From a virus, in IMG/VR virus record IMGVR_UViG_3300030102_003882, positions 1 to 20,622 of that record: a stretch of DNA of 20,622 bases. One strand, written 5' to 3'. Positions within the stretch are counted from its first letter, which is position 1. The number at the start of each line of letters is the position of its first letter. Both the position numbers and the translations under genes were made by a program. Of this stretch, positions 14,720 to 20,622 are shown in pieces. The notes under the pieces are model-generated. The model saw nothing but the letters and a program-made list of their open reading frames with translations. It was not told the DNA's origin and ran no database searches.

Positions 14720-16885
14720 ATGAATCATATTTCAAAAATTATAGAAGATATATTAGTAGAATGGGCATATCGTGTTCACGATGGAATGCCTAATCCAAAA
14801 AACGCACAACATATCCAAGAACTTCGTGAATCAATGGAAGAATTGAATTTACCAAATAAAGTTATTTATGAGGTTATTCAAAATTTAATCAATGAACAAG
14901 ATGATGAGAAGGTAACATTTAAAGACCCACGAACAGGTGATATGAGAACCATCACGATGAAAACTGCTAGACAATATGCTTCAGATATCAAACAAGGAAA
15001 AGGAAATGATGAAAAAGAAGCAGCTGTAAAAGCAGCTAACCTTGATAGTAAGGATACCAAACAAGATAAAGAAGATGATAGCGGAAAATTAAGTGCTGAT
15101 GATTTCGATACAGAAAAGAGTGGTTATTTAAGGAAAAAAAGTAGTGGGGAATCTAACCGTACACAAAATCTAAGTGATGAAAATAAAAAAATAGTTAATG
15201 ATTTTGAAAAAAGGGTACAAGATAGAGTTGAAAATTTAAGTGATGATAAAAAAACTTTAGTCAAAGATTCGTTGGATAAAATCGCAATTATTTATGATGA
15301 CAACTCCTCACTTGAACAGAAAAAAGAAGCAGCTCAATGGTTAGTCAATAATGCTGGATTTTCTACAAATGATAGTCGTAAAAAAGCCTACTTAAACAAA
15401 TTAGGTGGGGATAGAAAAATCATATCAGGTGATGCTGGAACTAAAAAATCAGCTGATTTAGTTAATAAGGTTTCTGATTTAGTTGAATTAAAAACTTTTG
15501 ATGCTAAAAGTGTTAAACAAGGATTTACAACGGCAGCTAAACCTGATTTAGGTAATGACAATATAGTAAAACCAAAAGATGATAGTCGTGTTGCTGAGTA
15601 TTTTTCTAATCACCCTATCTTACAGAAAATAAGAGGTGGTTTACATGGTATATATGGTGTAATCGGTGAAGATGGTAAAATTAAAATGCCAAGTAGTGAA
15701 CATTCAAAAGATTATTTAACTCAAAGTTTTAATAATCCAGCGTTACAAAATACAATAGATTTTGCTAGGAAACAAGTTGAATCTGGTAATGTTGATGGTG
15801 GAGTTGTTACAACTTTAGAAACTCACCAAAGTAATTTAAAAAATATTTTAGAAAATTATGAAATACCAAGTGAAGAAGCACAACAAGCAATTGCAGATAG
15901 TTATAATGATTTAATGGTTGGTTTACATAAATCTGATTCTGACATAGCTAATTCAATTATGAAACAAATTGCTGAAAATAATTTATATGAACAAGAACTT
16001 GCTAATGGTGAAGAGGTTTATTTACCATCTGCTGGTAACTTCCCTGCTGGTGATAAAATAAAAGGTGGGACTACAGAAAGAGTTGCATTAGTTAGTTGTA
16101 AGTTTGGTAAGTCAGGTAGAATTTATGGTTGTCCTGCTAATTCAAAAACCATTTGTGAACTACATCAAAATGAATCTAAAAGAAATAATCAAGGACAATA
16201 TCTTGGTGAGGACGGACATACATTACTTATAAATGATAATTTAATAAAAGGTGAAAATAAAGAGGAAACAAAAGAAAAAACAAAAGGATTTATTAAAAAA
16301 ACATTAACTGAAGTTGGATTGGGTAATGTATTTTCAGATGATGAAATAGACGAAATATCCAACATATCATCTGATTATATGGAAGAGATTGACAACATTA
16401 AAAAAGAATTAGATGATATGAATTTACCTGATGCTTCCTCTTATTGGAAAGAATTTGGTAAAAGAATTGGTAATATAGAGGATAAATATAAACAAAGAAT
16501 GGGTAAAGTTGTTACTAAAGAGAAGGCAAAAGATTTAATTGGTGAAAATAACGTTCCAAACTTAGTACAAACAGGCGGTGTCAAAGTGGAAAGTATCATG
16601 TCAGCTATAGAAATAGCTAATAATATTAGAACAAATGAATCTCTATTGGAATTAGAACATAATAAACAATACTATGATGAAAATAATGAACCTAAATTCG
16701 TTACAGATAAAGGAACACAAAATCCAAATGATTACTCAATAACATTTAGAACCAAAAGAACTGCTGGTAGGACTGGTGGTGGTTGTCAATTATCATTTAC
16801 AGGTGATGGAACACCTCCAAAAAATAATTTACAAGATGATGGTAGTTTGACAAGTGGTGAAACTGGTAAGGAAATAGAAGCATAA
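14720..16885 (+). CDS. Large charged protein of unknown function with conserved N-terminal module
   Basis: 721 residues, ATG directly after the polymerase stop, with AGAGG just upstream. Residues 8-57 contain EWAYRVHDGMPNPKN (from Glu14), then HIQELRESMEELNLP and a helix ending IQNLI; from memory, similar N-termini head several otherwise unrelated proteins of marine T4-like phages. Residues ~60-200 are very rich in Lys, Asp, Glu and Ser and look unstructured. A folded stretch at about 430-505 has Asp445 followed by VALVSCKFGKSGRIYG (Ser459-x-Lys461) and PANSKTICELH, loosely like a D...(E/S)xK nuclease core, but this is weak. The C-terminus is Gly-rich (GRTGGGCQLSFTGDGTPP). No membrane segment. 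It could be an injected virion protein or a replication-associated factor; function is unknown. Confidence 0.7.
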   Translation: MNHISKIIEDILVEWAYRVHDGMPNPKNAQHIQELRESMEELNLPNKVIYEVIQNLINEQDDEKVTFKDPRTGDMRTITMKTARQYASDIKQGKGNDEKEAAVKAANLDSKDTKQDKEDDSGKLSADDFDTEKSGYLRKKSSGESNRTQNLSDENKKIVNDFEKRVQDRVENLSDDKKTLVKDSLDKIAIIYDDNSSLEQKKEAAQWLVNNAGFSTNDSRKKAYLNKLGGDRKIISGDAGTKKSADLVNKVSDLVELKTFDAKSVKQGFTTAAKPDLGNDNIVKPKDDSRVAEYFSNHPILQKIRGGLHGIYGVIGEDGKIKMPSSEHSKDYLTQSFNNPALQNTIDFARKQVESGNVDGGVVTTLETHQSNLKNILENYEIPSEEAQQAIADSYNDLMVGLHKSDSDIANSIMKQIAENNLYEQELANGEEVYLPSAGNFPAGDKIKGGTTERVALVSCKFGKSGRIYGCPANSKTICELHQNESKRNNQGQYLGEDGHTLLINDNLIKGENKEETKEKTKGFIKKTLTEVGLGNVFSDDEIDEISNISSDYMEEIDNIKKELDDMNLPDASSYWKEFGKRIGNIEDKYKQRMGKVVTKEKAKDLIGENNVPNLVQTGGVKVESIMSAIEIANNIRTNESLLELEHNKQYYDENNEPKFVTDKGTQNPNDYSITFRTKRTAGRTGGGCQLSFTGDGTPPKNNLQDDGSLTSGETGKEIEA

Positions 16886-17283
16886 TGAAATCACAATTAC
16901 TAGCAACGTTTACAACTAAAAGTAATCTTGATGAAACAATTGAGAAAATCACAGACGCATATATAATTACATTCAATAAAGTATATGTATTACAAAATGA
17001 AAACAATGTGAATGAATTAATTTGCACTTATAATGTAGATACACAAAATGGAGTTGATTACAATAAAGTGGAGGGAACGATTTCCCTACATAGAAAAAAA
17101 CATTCCAATACATTGTACACCATTAATGCATTGAATGAATGTATTAAAAATTTAAACAATGGTGTTTTAGATAATAAATTCATGATACCGTGGGAAAATT
17201 TTAAAAATATGTTAATGGTAACAAACGCAGATGGGTTGAACAAAATAAATACTAGAATTTATAAAATTGAAAAAATAAATTAA
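16885..17283 (+). CDS. Conserved-looking small protein of unknown function
   Basis: 132 residues, ATG overlapping the upstream TAA by one base (TAATG). It is soluble, with an alternating beta/alpha look: MKSQLLATFTTKSNLDETIE, 'VYVLQNENNVNELICTYNV', a central ISLHRKKHSNTLYTINALNE and an Asn/Leu helix, ending INTRIYKIEKIN. From memory, proteins with this 'LHRKK..NTLYTINALNE' block occur as hypothetical proteins in marine T4-like phages. No enzyme motif is seen. The tight coupling to the preceding large protein suggests they are made together. Confidence 0.8.
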   Translation: MKSQLLATFTTKSNLDETIEKITDAYIITFNKVYVLQNENNVNELICTYNVDTQNGVDYNKVEGTISLHRKKHSNTLYTINALNECIKNLNNGVLDNKFMIPWENFKNMLMVTNADGLNKINTRIYKIEKIN

Positions 17284-17300
17284 TTTATAAAAAAAATATA

Positions 17301-17314
17301 TATATTTATATACA
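17301..17314 (+). promoter_or_regulatory. Candidate late promoter element (copy 6)
   Basis: TATATTTATATACA, the same variant ending (TATACA) as the copy at 1422. It ends 18 bases before the ATG at 17333, with AGGAG (17319-17323) in between. Confidence 0.55.
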
Positions 17315-17332
17315 CATTAGGAGAAATAGGTT

Positions 17333-18064
17333 ATGTCAAAAGTAAAAGAAAAAAACACTCAGGTTATAGAGGAAGAACAATCATCCCCATTATATTATTT
17401 TTATTCAGTAGGTTGTGGTTTTTGTAAAAAAGCAGACCCAATTGTTGATGAATTAATTAATGAAGGACATGATATTCTAAAACTTGATACAGCGGAACCA
17501 GAAAATAGACAAATTGTAGAAGAACTTAAAAAAGAATATAAAGTTCAATGTGGCACACCTTGGTTTATAAATGCAGAAACAGGTAAAGGTGTGTGTGGAT
17601 ATCGAGAAAAAGATATTATTGAAAAATGGTTAAATGGTGAGGATATTCCCGCACCACCAAGACCAACGGCACCAATGCCTAAACCACCATTAATGGGTGC
17701 AAGTGGAAAAGAAGAGACAAAATGGAAAAAGGAATATAAAAAGTGGTCTGAGGAAAATTCACATCTACCAAACATACAATCAGCAAACCAAATTTTATCT
17801 CGACCAAGACCAAAAACTGAGCCACCTAAACCTCCAAATCCACAAGGTACTGATGAGGAATTAACTTTATGGGGTAAAGAATATGATAAATGGAAAGATG
17901 AAAATTCACATCTTCCAAACTTACAACCATCGTCTGTGATACTACAGAGATTTAAACAACAGACACAACAACCGCCTGTCCAAAACACACAAGGTTTAGA
18001 GCAAAGAATAACAATAATGGAACAAAAACTCGATAAATTAATGAGTCATTTGGGAGTGAAGTGA
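17333..18064 (+). CDS. Glutaredoxin/thioredoxin-like protein with two proline-rich 42-residue repeats
   Basis: 243 residues. Residues ~18-100 form a thioredoxin-fold domain: active-site Cys28-Gly-Phe-Cys31 after the strand LYYFYSVG, and a cis-proline motif GTPWF (Pro76). This should reduce or form disulphides. The rest is unlike ordinary glutaredoxins: a Pro-rich linker and two tandem repeats (residues 116-157 and 165-206) of the form PKPP...EY.KW..ENSHLPN..., ending IL.R, then a C-terminal coiled coil (LEQRITIMEQKLDKLMSHLG) that could oligomerise the protein. The start has AGGAG and a candidate late promoter. The next gene overlaps its stop (GTGA). Late expression hints at a virion or assembly-related redox job instead of the nucleotide-reductase role of T4 NrdC, but that is inference. 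Confidence 0.85.
   Translation: MSKVKEKNTQVIEEEQSSPLYYFYSVGCGFCKKADPIVDELINEGHDILKLDTAEPENRQIVEELKKEYKVQCGTPWFINAETGKGVCGYREKDIIEKWLNGEDIPAPPRPTAPMPKPPLMGASGKEETKWKKEYKKWSEENSHLPNIQSANQILSRPRPKTEPPKPPNPQGTDEELTLWGKEYDKWKDENSHLPNLQPSSVILQRFKQQTQQPPVQNTQGLEQRITIMEQKLDKLMSHLGVK
17678..17950 (+). repeat. Two tandem 126-base coding repeats in the redoxin gene
   Basis: Copies at 17678-17803 and 17825-17950, each exactly 42 codons, separated by 21 bases. The encoded repeats share PKPP at the start, Glu-Tyr-x-Lys-Trp-x-x-Glu-Asn-Ser-His-Leu-Pro-Asn in the middle and Ile-Leu-x-Arg at the end. The DNA of the copies has drifted, so the duplication is not recent. Confidence 0.85.
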
Positions 18065-18465
18065 AATTTAACTTTAAACCAAAAGTAACAAAAGATAGAG
18101 AAGCTACCGAAGAAGAATTACAATGTATTGAAAAAACTGAAAGAATGTTGGAGAATGAAAAAAAATTGCCACCAACATCTCAAATGGTTAGAGATTTAGC
18201 TGTAACTCATTGGAAATCTTTAAAGTCTTGGGTTAAAGGTTCTCAAGTCATAACCACACAAAAAGAAGCCGAACGTAGATGGAATATTTGTAAAGCATGT
18301 CCGGAACTTTTATATGATGAAACTAATCCAGATACAGGTAAAAAAGATGGTAGATGTCCTCATTGTGGATGTTTCATGAATGTTAAAGTACACTATGCGA
18401 TCGCAGAGTGTCCAATAGGAAAATGGGATAAAAAATGTGGGTGTGATGAAACTAAAGAGTGTTAA
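18061..18465 (+). CDS. Small cysteine-rich, probable zinc-binding protein (GTG start)
   Basis: 134 residues, starting at GTG 18061, which overlaps the upstream TGA (GTGA); GGGAG at 18052-18056 supports it. The C-terminal half has a zinc-ribbon-like cysteine pattern: Cys77-x2-Cys80 (RRWNICKACPE), Cys99-x2-Cys102-x-Cys104 (GRCPHCGCFM) and Cys117 in ECPIGKW. Further Cys residues lie at the extreme C-terminus. This 'C..CP...GRCP.CGC.M..K...A...CP.GKW' pattern is a recurrent small phage domain of unknown function. The N-terminal half is helical and charged. It is co-transcribed with the redoxin gene, so thiol chemistry or metal loading linking the two is a tempting idea without direct support. Confidence 0.85.
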   Translation: MKFNFKPKVTKDREATEEELQCIEKTERMLENEKKLPPTSQMVRDLAVTHWKSLKSWVKGSQVITTQKEAERRWNICKACPELLYDETNPDTGKKDGRCPHCGCFMNVKVHYAIAECPIGKWDKKCGCDETKEC

Positions 18466-18484
18466 AAAAAAATAAAAAAATAGC

Positions 18485-18514
18485 TTGTTTTATATATTAA
18501 AAAAGATATATATT
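18485..18514 (+). promoter_or_regulatory. Possible sigma70-like promoter for gp32
   Basis: TTGTTT (18485-18490) and TATATT (18509-18514) are separated by 18 bases, upstream of gp32. The late element seen elsewhere is absent here, consistent with an earlier expression class. In such AT-rich DNA a match of this quality can be chance. Confidence 0.3.
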
Positions 18515-18529
18515 ATAGTTAATAGGTTA

Positions 18530-18551
18530 TATGGTTATAAGATTAACCATA
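18530..18551 (+). promoter_or_regulatory. Hairpin in the gp32 leader (possible translational operator)
   Basis: TATGGTTA (18530-18537) and TAACCATA (18544-18551) form a perfect 8-bp stem with a 6-base loop, ending 38 bases before the gp32 ATG. A second GGTTA (18525-18529) could compete for the same TAACC arm. T4 gp32 represses its own translation through a structured leader followed by an A/T-rich unpaired stretch; here the stretch after the hairpin is also A-rich. No T-run follows, so it is not a terminator. Confidence 0.4.
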
Positions 18552-18589
18552 AATAATAAACGATAAAAGATAAAACATAGGAGAAAATA

Positions 18590-19360
18590 ATGGATATAAA
18601 TGCAATAAAATCCAAACTCAATCAACTACAATCAACAACATCAACAAAAGAAAACTTTTGGAAACCTGAACCAGGTACACAAGTTGTTCGTATTGTTCCT
18701 TACAAACACAATAAAGACAATCCATTCATTGAATTGTTTTTTCACTATAATTTAGGTAATAACAAAACTTACCTTTCACCAATGTCGTTTGGTCGCCCCG
18801 ACCCAGTCGCTGAATTTGCTGACAAACTAAAATCAACAGGTAATAAAGACGAGTGGATTCAAGGTAAAAGACTTGAACCTAAAATGAGAACTTTTGCACC
18901 TGTGATAGTTAGAGGTAAAGAATCTGAAGGTGTTAAGTTTTGGGGTTTTGGTAAGACTGTTTATCAAGAACTACTTGGTGTAATCGCAGATCCTGATTAT
19001 GGTGATATTACAGACGCTACTAATGGTAGAGACATTGGTATTGAAAGACAGACACCTGCAGAAGCTGGTAACCAATATGGTAAAACCACTGTACGAGTAA
19101 AACCAAATCAAACAACTATTACCGATGACGCAAATCTATTGAGTAATTTATTAGAAAATCAATCTGAATTGACAGAACTTTATACTGAACCATCTTATGA
19201 TGATTTAAAAGAAGTTTTACAAAACTATTTGAACCCATCTGATGATACTCAAACTGTAGAAACAAGTAATACAAATACAACCGAAACAGTTGCAACACAA
19301 ACCTCTACAACAACAACAGGTGAAGTATCGGATGCGTTTGATAAATTATTCAACGATTAA
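18590..19360 (+). CDS. gp32: Single-stranded DNA-binding protein (gp32-like)
   Basis: 256 residues; T4 gp32 has 301. It coats ssDNA in replication and recombination. Visible features: an N-terminal helix with a Lys/Asn region (MDINAIKSKLNQLQS), an OB-fold core with 'KENFWKPEPGTQVVRIVPYK', RTFAPVIVRGKESEGVKFWG and 'FGKTVYQELLGVIADPDYGD', and a Thr-rich linker ending in an acidic tip (SDAFDKLFND) like the T4 protein-interaction tail. The protein contains no cysteine at all, so the zinc-binding site of T4 gp32 is absent. AGGAG precedes the ATG. It sits immediately upstream of uvsX, its functional partner. Expression may be controlled through the leader hairpin. Confidence 0.92.
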   Translation: MDINAIKSKLNQLQSTTSTKENFWKPEPGTQVVRIVPYKHNKDNPFIELFFHYNLGNNKTYLSPMSFGRPDPVAEFADKLKSTGNKDEWIQGKRLEPKMRTFAPVIVRGKESEGVKFWGFGKTVYQELLGVIADPDYGDITDATNGRDIGIERQTPAEAGNQYGKTTVRVKPNQTTITDDANLLSNLLENQSELTELYTEPSYDDLKEVLQNYLNPSDDTQTVETSNTNTTETVATQTSTTTTGEVSDAFDKLFND

Positions 19361-19375
19361 TCAATAAAAATCCAT

Positions 19376-19437
19376 TGTGTGGTTGTTGAAGACTTGGATA
19401 AAACCGCTAAGTATTTGTTACCGGATACAACCACATA
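19376..19437 (+). promoter_or_regulatory. Structured RNA element in the gp32-uvsX intergenic region
   Basis: TGTGGTTGT (19378-19386) pairs perfectly with ACAACCACA (19427-19435); adding a G-T and a T-A pair gives 11 bp closing a ~40-base interior. Inside, ACTTGG (19392-19397) pairs with CTAAGT (19407-19412) around a 9-base loop. No T-run follows, and the uvsX AGGAG lies just downstream, so a leader or processing element is likelier than a terminator. It matches no riboswitch class I recognise. Confidence 0.5.
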
Positions 19438-19454
19438 TTAATTAGGAGAACAAT

Positions 19455-20573
19455 ATGTCAGAAAAAGACGAATTGGCTGGTGTTATAGCCAATGAATTAA
19501 ATAAACAATTCAAACATCAACAAGTCGCTTACTTTTTAGAAGAAGGCTCTAACCCAACTGATGTTACGGATTTCATTTCGACTGGTTCGACAATGTTGGA
19601 TTTAGCGATATCAAACAGACCAAATGGTGGGATTGCTGTAGGTAAAATTACTGAATTAAATGGTTTAGAAGGTAGTGGTAAGTCTTTAATAGGTTCTCAT
19701 TTGTTAGCTTCGACACAGAAGAAAGATGGTATAGCAGTTTACATTGACACAGAATCAGCAGTATCTCAAGAGTTCTTGAGAGCTATTGGTGTGGATACTA
19801 AAAATATGTTATATGTGCACTTGGAAACTGTCGAAGAAATATTTGATACTATTGAAACAATTGTTACCAAAATCAGAGAATCAAATAAAGATAAGTTAGT
19901 TACAATTTTGGTTGACTCATTAGCAGCTGCATCCACCAAACAAGAAATGGATACAGATTTTGATAAAGATGGTTGGGCTACAGCCAAGGCGATTATAATA
20001 TCAAAAGCGATGAGAAAAATTACACAAATGATAGCTAGACAAAAAGTTGCTCTTGTTTTTACAAATCAACTTCGTCAAAAGTTAGGTGTAATGTTTGGAG
20101 ACCCTTGGACTACAAGTGGTGGTAAAGCTTTACCATTTCACTCATCAACTCGTGTTCGATTCAAAAATGCCGGACAAATCAAAGACAAATCAAACAATAC
20201 TATTGGTATTAAAATAAAAGGACAGGTGATTAAAAATCGTCTCGGCCCTCCAATGAGAACGGCTGATTTTCCTTTGTATTTTGATACAGGTATTGCTGAC
20301 TTTGATAGTTGGTTAACAGTAATGAAAGAGCACAAGATATGTAAAGTAGGTGGTGCTTGGTATACATTACAACACTGTGATACTGAAACTGGTGAATTAA
20401 TTAAGGAATACAAATTTCAATCTAAAGATTTTGAAGAGTTAATGTTAACAAATTCAGAACTAAAAGATTATTGTTATGAACAAATCTGTGAAGCTTGTAT
20501 TTTAAAATATGATTCTAAAGAGTTAGGTATCGATGATGTTAACGAAACAGATGAGGTAGTGGATGAACTCTAA
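19455..20573 (+). CDS. uvsX: UvsX, RecA-like recombinase
   Basis: 372 residues; T4 UvsX has 391. An ATP-dependent strand-exchange protein for recombination-dependent replication and repair, loaded on gp32-coated DNA. Walker A is GLEGSGKS (residues 70-77), followed by 'AVYIDTESAVSQEFLRAIGV'; Walker B is LVTILVDSLAA. The segment 'KAMRKITQMIARQKVALVFT' followed by NQLRQKLGVMFGDPWTTSGG covers the L1/L2 DNA-binding loop region of RecA/UvsX. The C-terminus is acidic. The start is supported by AGGAG at about 19443. A further gene starts inside its last codons. Assignment is secure. Confidence 0.96.
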   Translation: MSEKDELAGVIANELNKQFKHQQVAYFLEEGSNPTDVTDFISTGSTMLDLAISNRPNGGIAVGKITELNGLEGSGKSLIGSHLLASTQKKDGIAVYIDTESAVSQEFLRAIGVDTKNMLYVHLETVEEIFDTIETIVTKIRESNKDKLVTILVDSLAAASTKQEMDTDFDKDGWATAKAIIISKAMRKITQMIARQKVALVFTNQLRQKLGVMFGDPWTTSGGKALPFHSSTRVRFKNAGQIKDKSNNTIGIKIKGQVIKNRLGPPMRTADFPLYFDTGIADFDSWLTVMKEHKICKVGGAWYTLQHCDTETGELIKEYKFQSKDFEELMLTNSELKDYCYEQICEACILKYDSKELGIDDVNETDEVVDEL

Positions 20574-20622
20574 AAAAGATTTAAATGAAAAATATTTATC
20601 TTTTTTAGACAAAACAAAAGAT
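20563..20622 (+). CDS. Start of a further gene overlapping the uvsX end (partial)
   Basis: ATG at 20563, with GAGG at 20553-20556 six bases upstream, opens a frame that stays open to the window edge (20 codons: MNSKKDLNEKYLSFLDKTKD). It overlaps the uvsX stop by 11 bases, the same type of coupling used elsewhere here. Too short to identify; a replication or recombination gene is expected from position. Confidence 0.6.
   Translation, partial: MNSKKDLNEKYLSFLDKTKD

Noticed and set aside
17545-17988. Cys/Gly-rich minus-strand open frame opposite the redoxin gene
   Set aside because: Its odd composition is the reverse-strand reading of the Pro-rich repeats; no start signals.
18466-18500. Terminator after the zinc-cysteine gene
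   Set aside because: A-runs and an AT-rich stretch only; no stem with G-C pairs followed by T residues on the + strand.
20571-20607. Hairpin TAAAAAAGAT/ATCTTTTTTA after uvsX as an intrinsic terminator
   Set aside because: The stem is almost all A-T and lies within the coding start of an overlapping gene that has a good ribosome-binding site, so it is probably coincidental.

Overview
The window is a strongly AT-rich stretch of a tailed-phage genome. All genes lie on the + strand and are packed with short gaps or TAATG/GTGA-type overlaps. Tail sheath, tail tube, a gp15-like tail terminator, a gp26-like hub chaperone, gp48-like tail tube cap, gp32-like ssDNA-binding protein and UvsX recombinase all occur together. 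This points to a contractile-tailed virus of the T4 superfamily, distant from T4 itself and most like marine T4-like or 'far-T4' phages of bacterioplankton. The host cannot be read from the sequence. No integrase, IS element, CRISPR array or tRNA was seen.

Layout. Positions 2-1399 hold the end of an upstream gene, a small unknown gene and a gp15-like tail terminator. Positions 1454-4668 hold a small coiled-coil gene, the tail sheath (gp18) and the tail tube (gp19), with intrinsic terminators after the sheath and the tube. Positions 4784-5278 encode a GH108-type muramidase. Positions 5282-6239 encode a gp26-like tail-assembly chaperone whose last codons sit on a T7 run; an open 75-codon continuation follows in the +1 frame, suggesting a programmed frameshift analogous to lambda G/GT. 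Positions 6296-13367 hold a small basic protein, a tape-measure-like protein, a gp48-like tail tube cap, a LysM-like baseplate protein and a very large hub-like protein. Positions 13412-18465 hold an exonuclease-less family A DNA polymerase-like protein, a large uncharacterised protein, a small unknown protein, a glutaredoxin-like protein with two 42-residue repeats, and a zinc-cysteine protein. Positions 18590-20573 hold gp32 and uvsX, and the start of another gene overlaps the end of uvsX.

Regulation. A near-identical AT-rich element, (T/G)ATATTTATATA usually followed by TGAATA, precedes six transcription-unit starts (genes at 1454, 1828, 4180, 4784, 6296 and 17333). A degenerate copy overlaps the start at 13412. 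It is the best candidate for this phage's late promoter. It carries TATTTATA on the coding strand, which is the reverse complement of T4's late octamer TATAAATA. The gp32 and uvsX genes lack this element and instead have leaders with inverted repeats, fitting a different (early/middle) control class.

Working together: the first two thirds builds the tail tube, sheath and central baseplate hub with their assembly chaperone and a cell-wall hydrolase. The last part supplies recombination and replication proteins (gp32, UvsX, PolA-like) with redox and metal-binding accessory proteins. No intergenic stretch exceeds 300 bases; the longest gaps (about 90-125 bases) are described as regulatory features.
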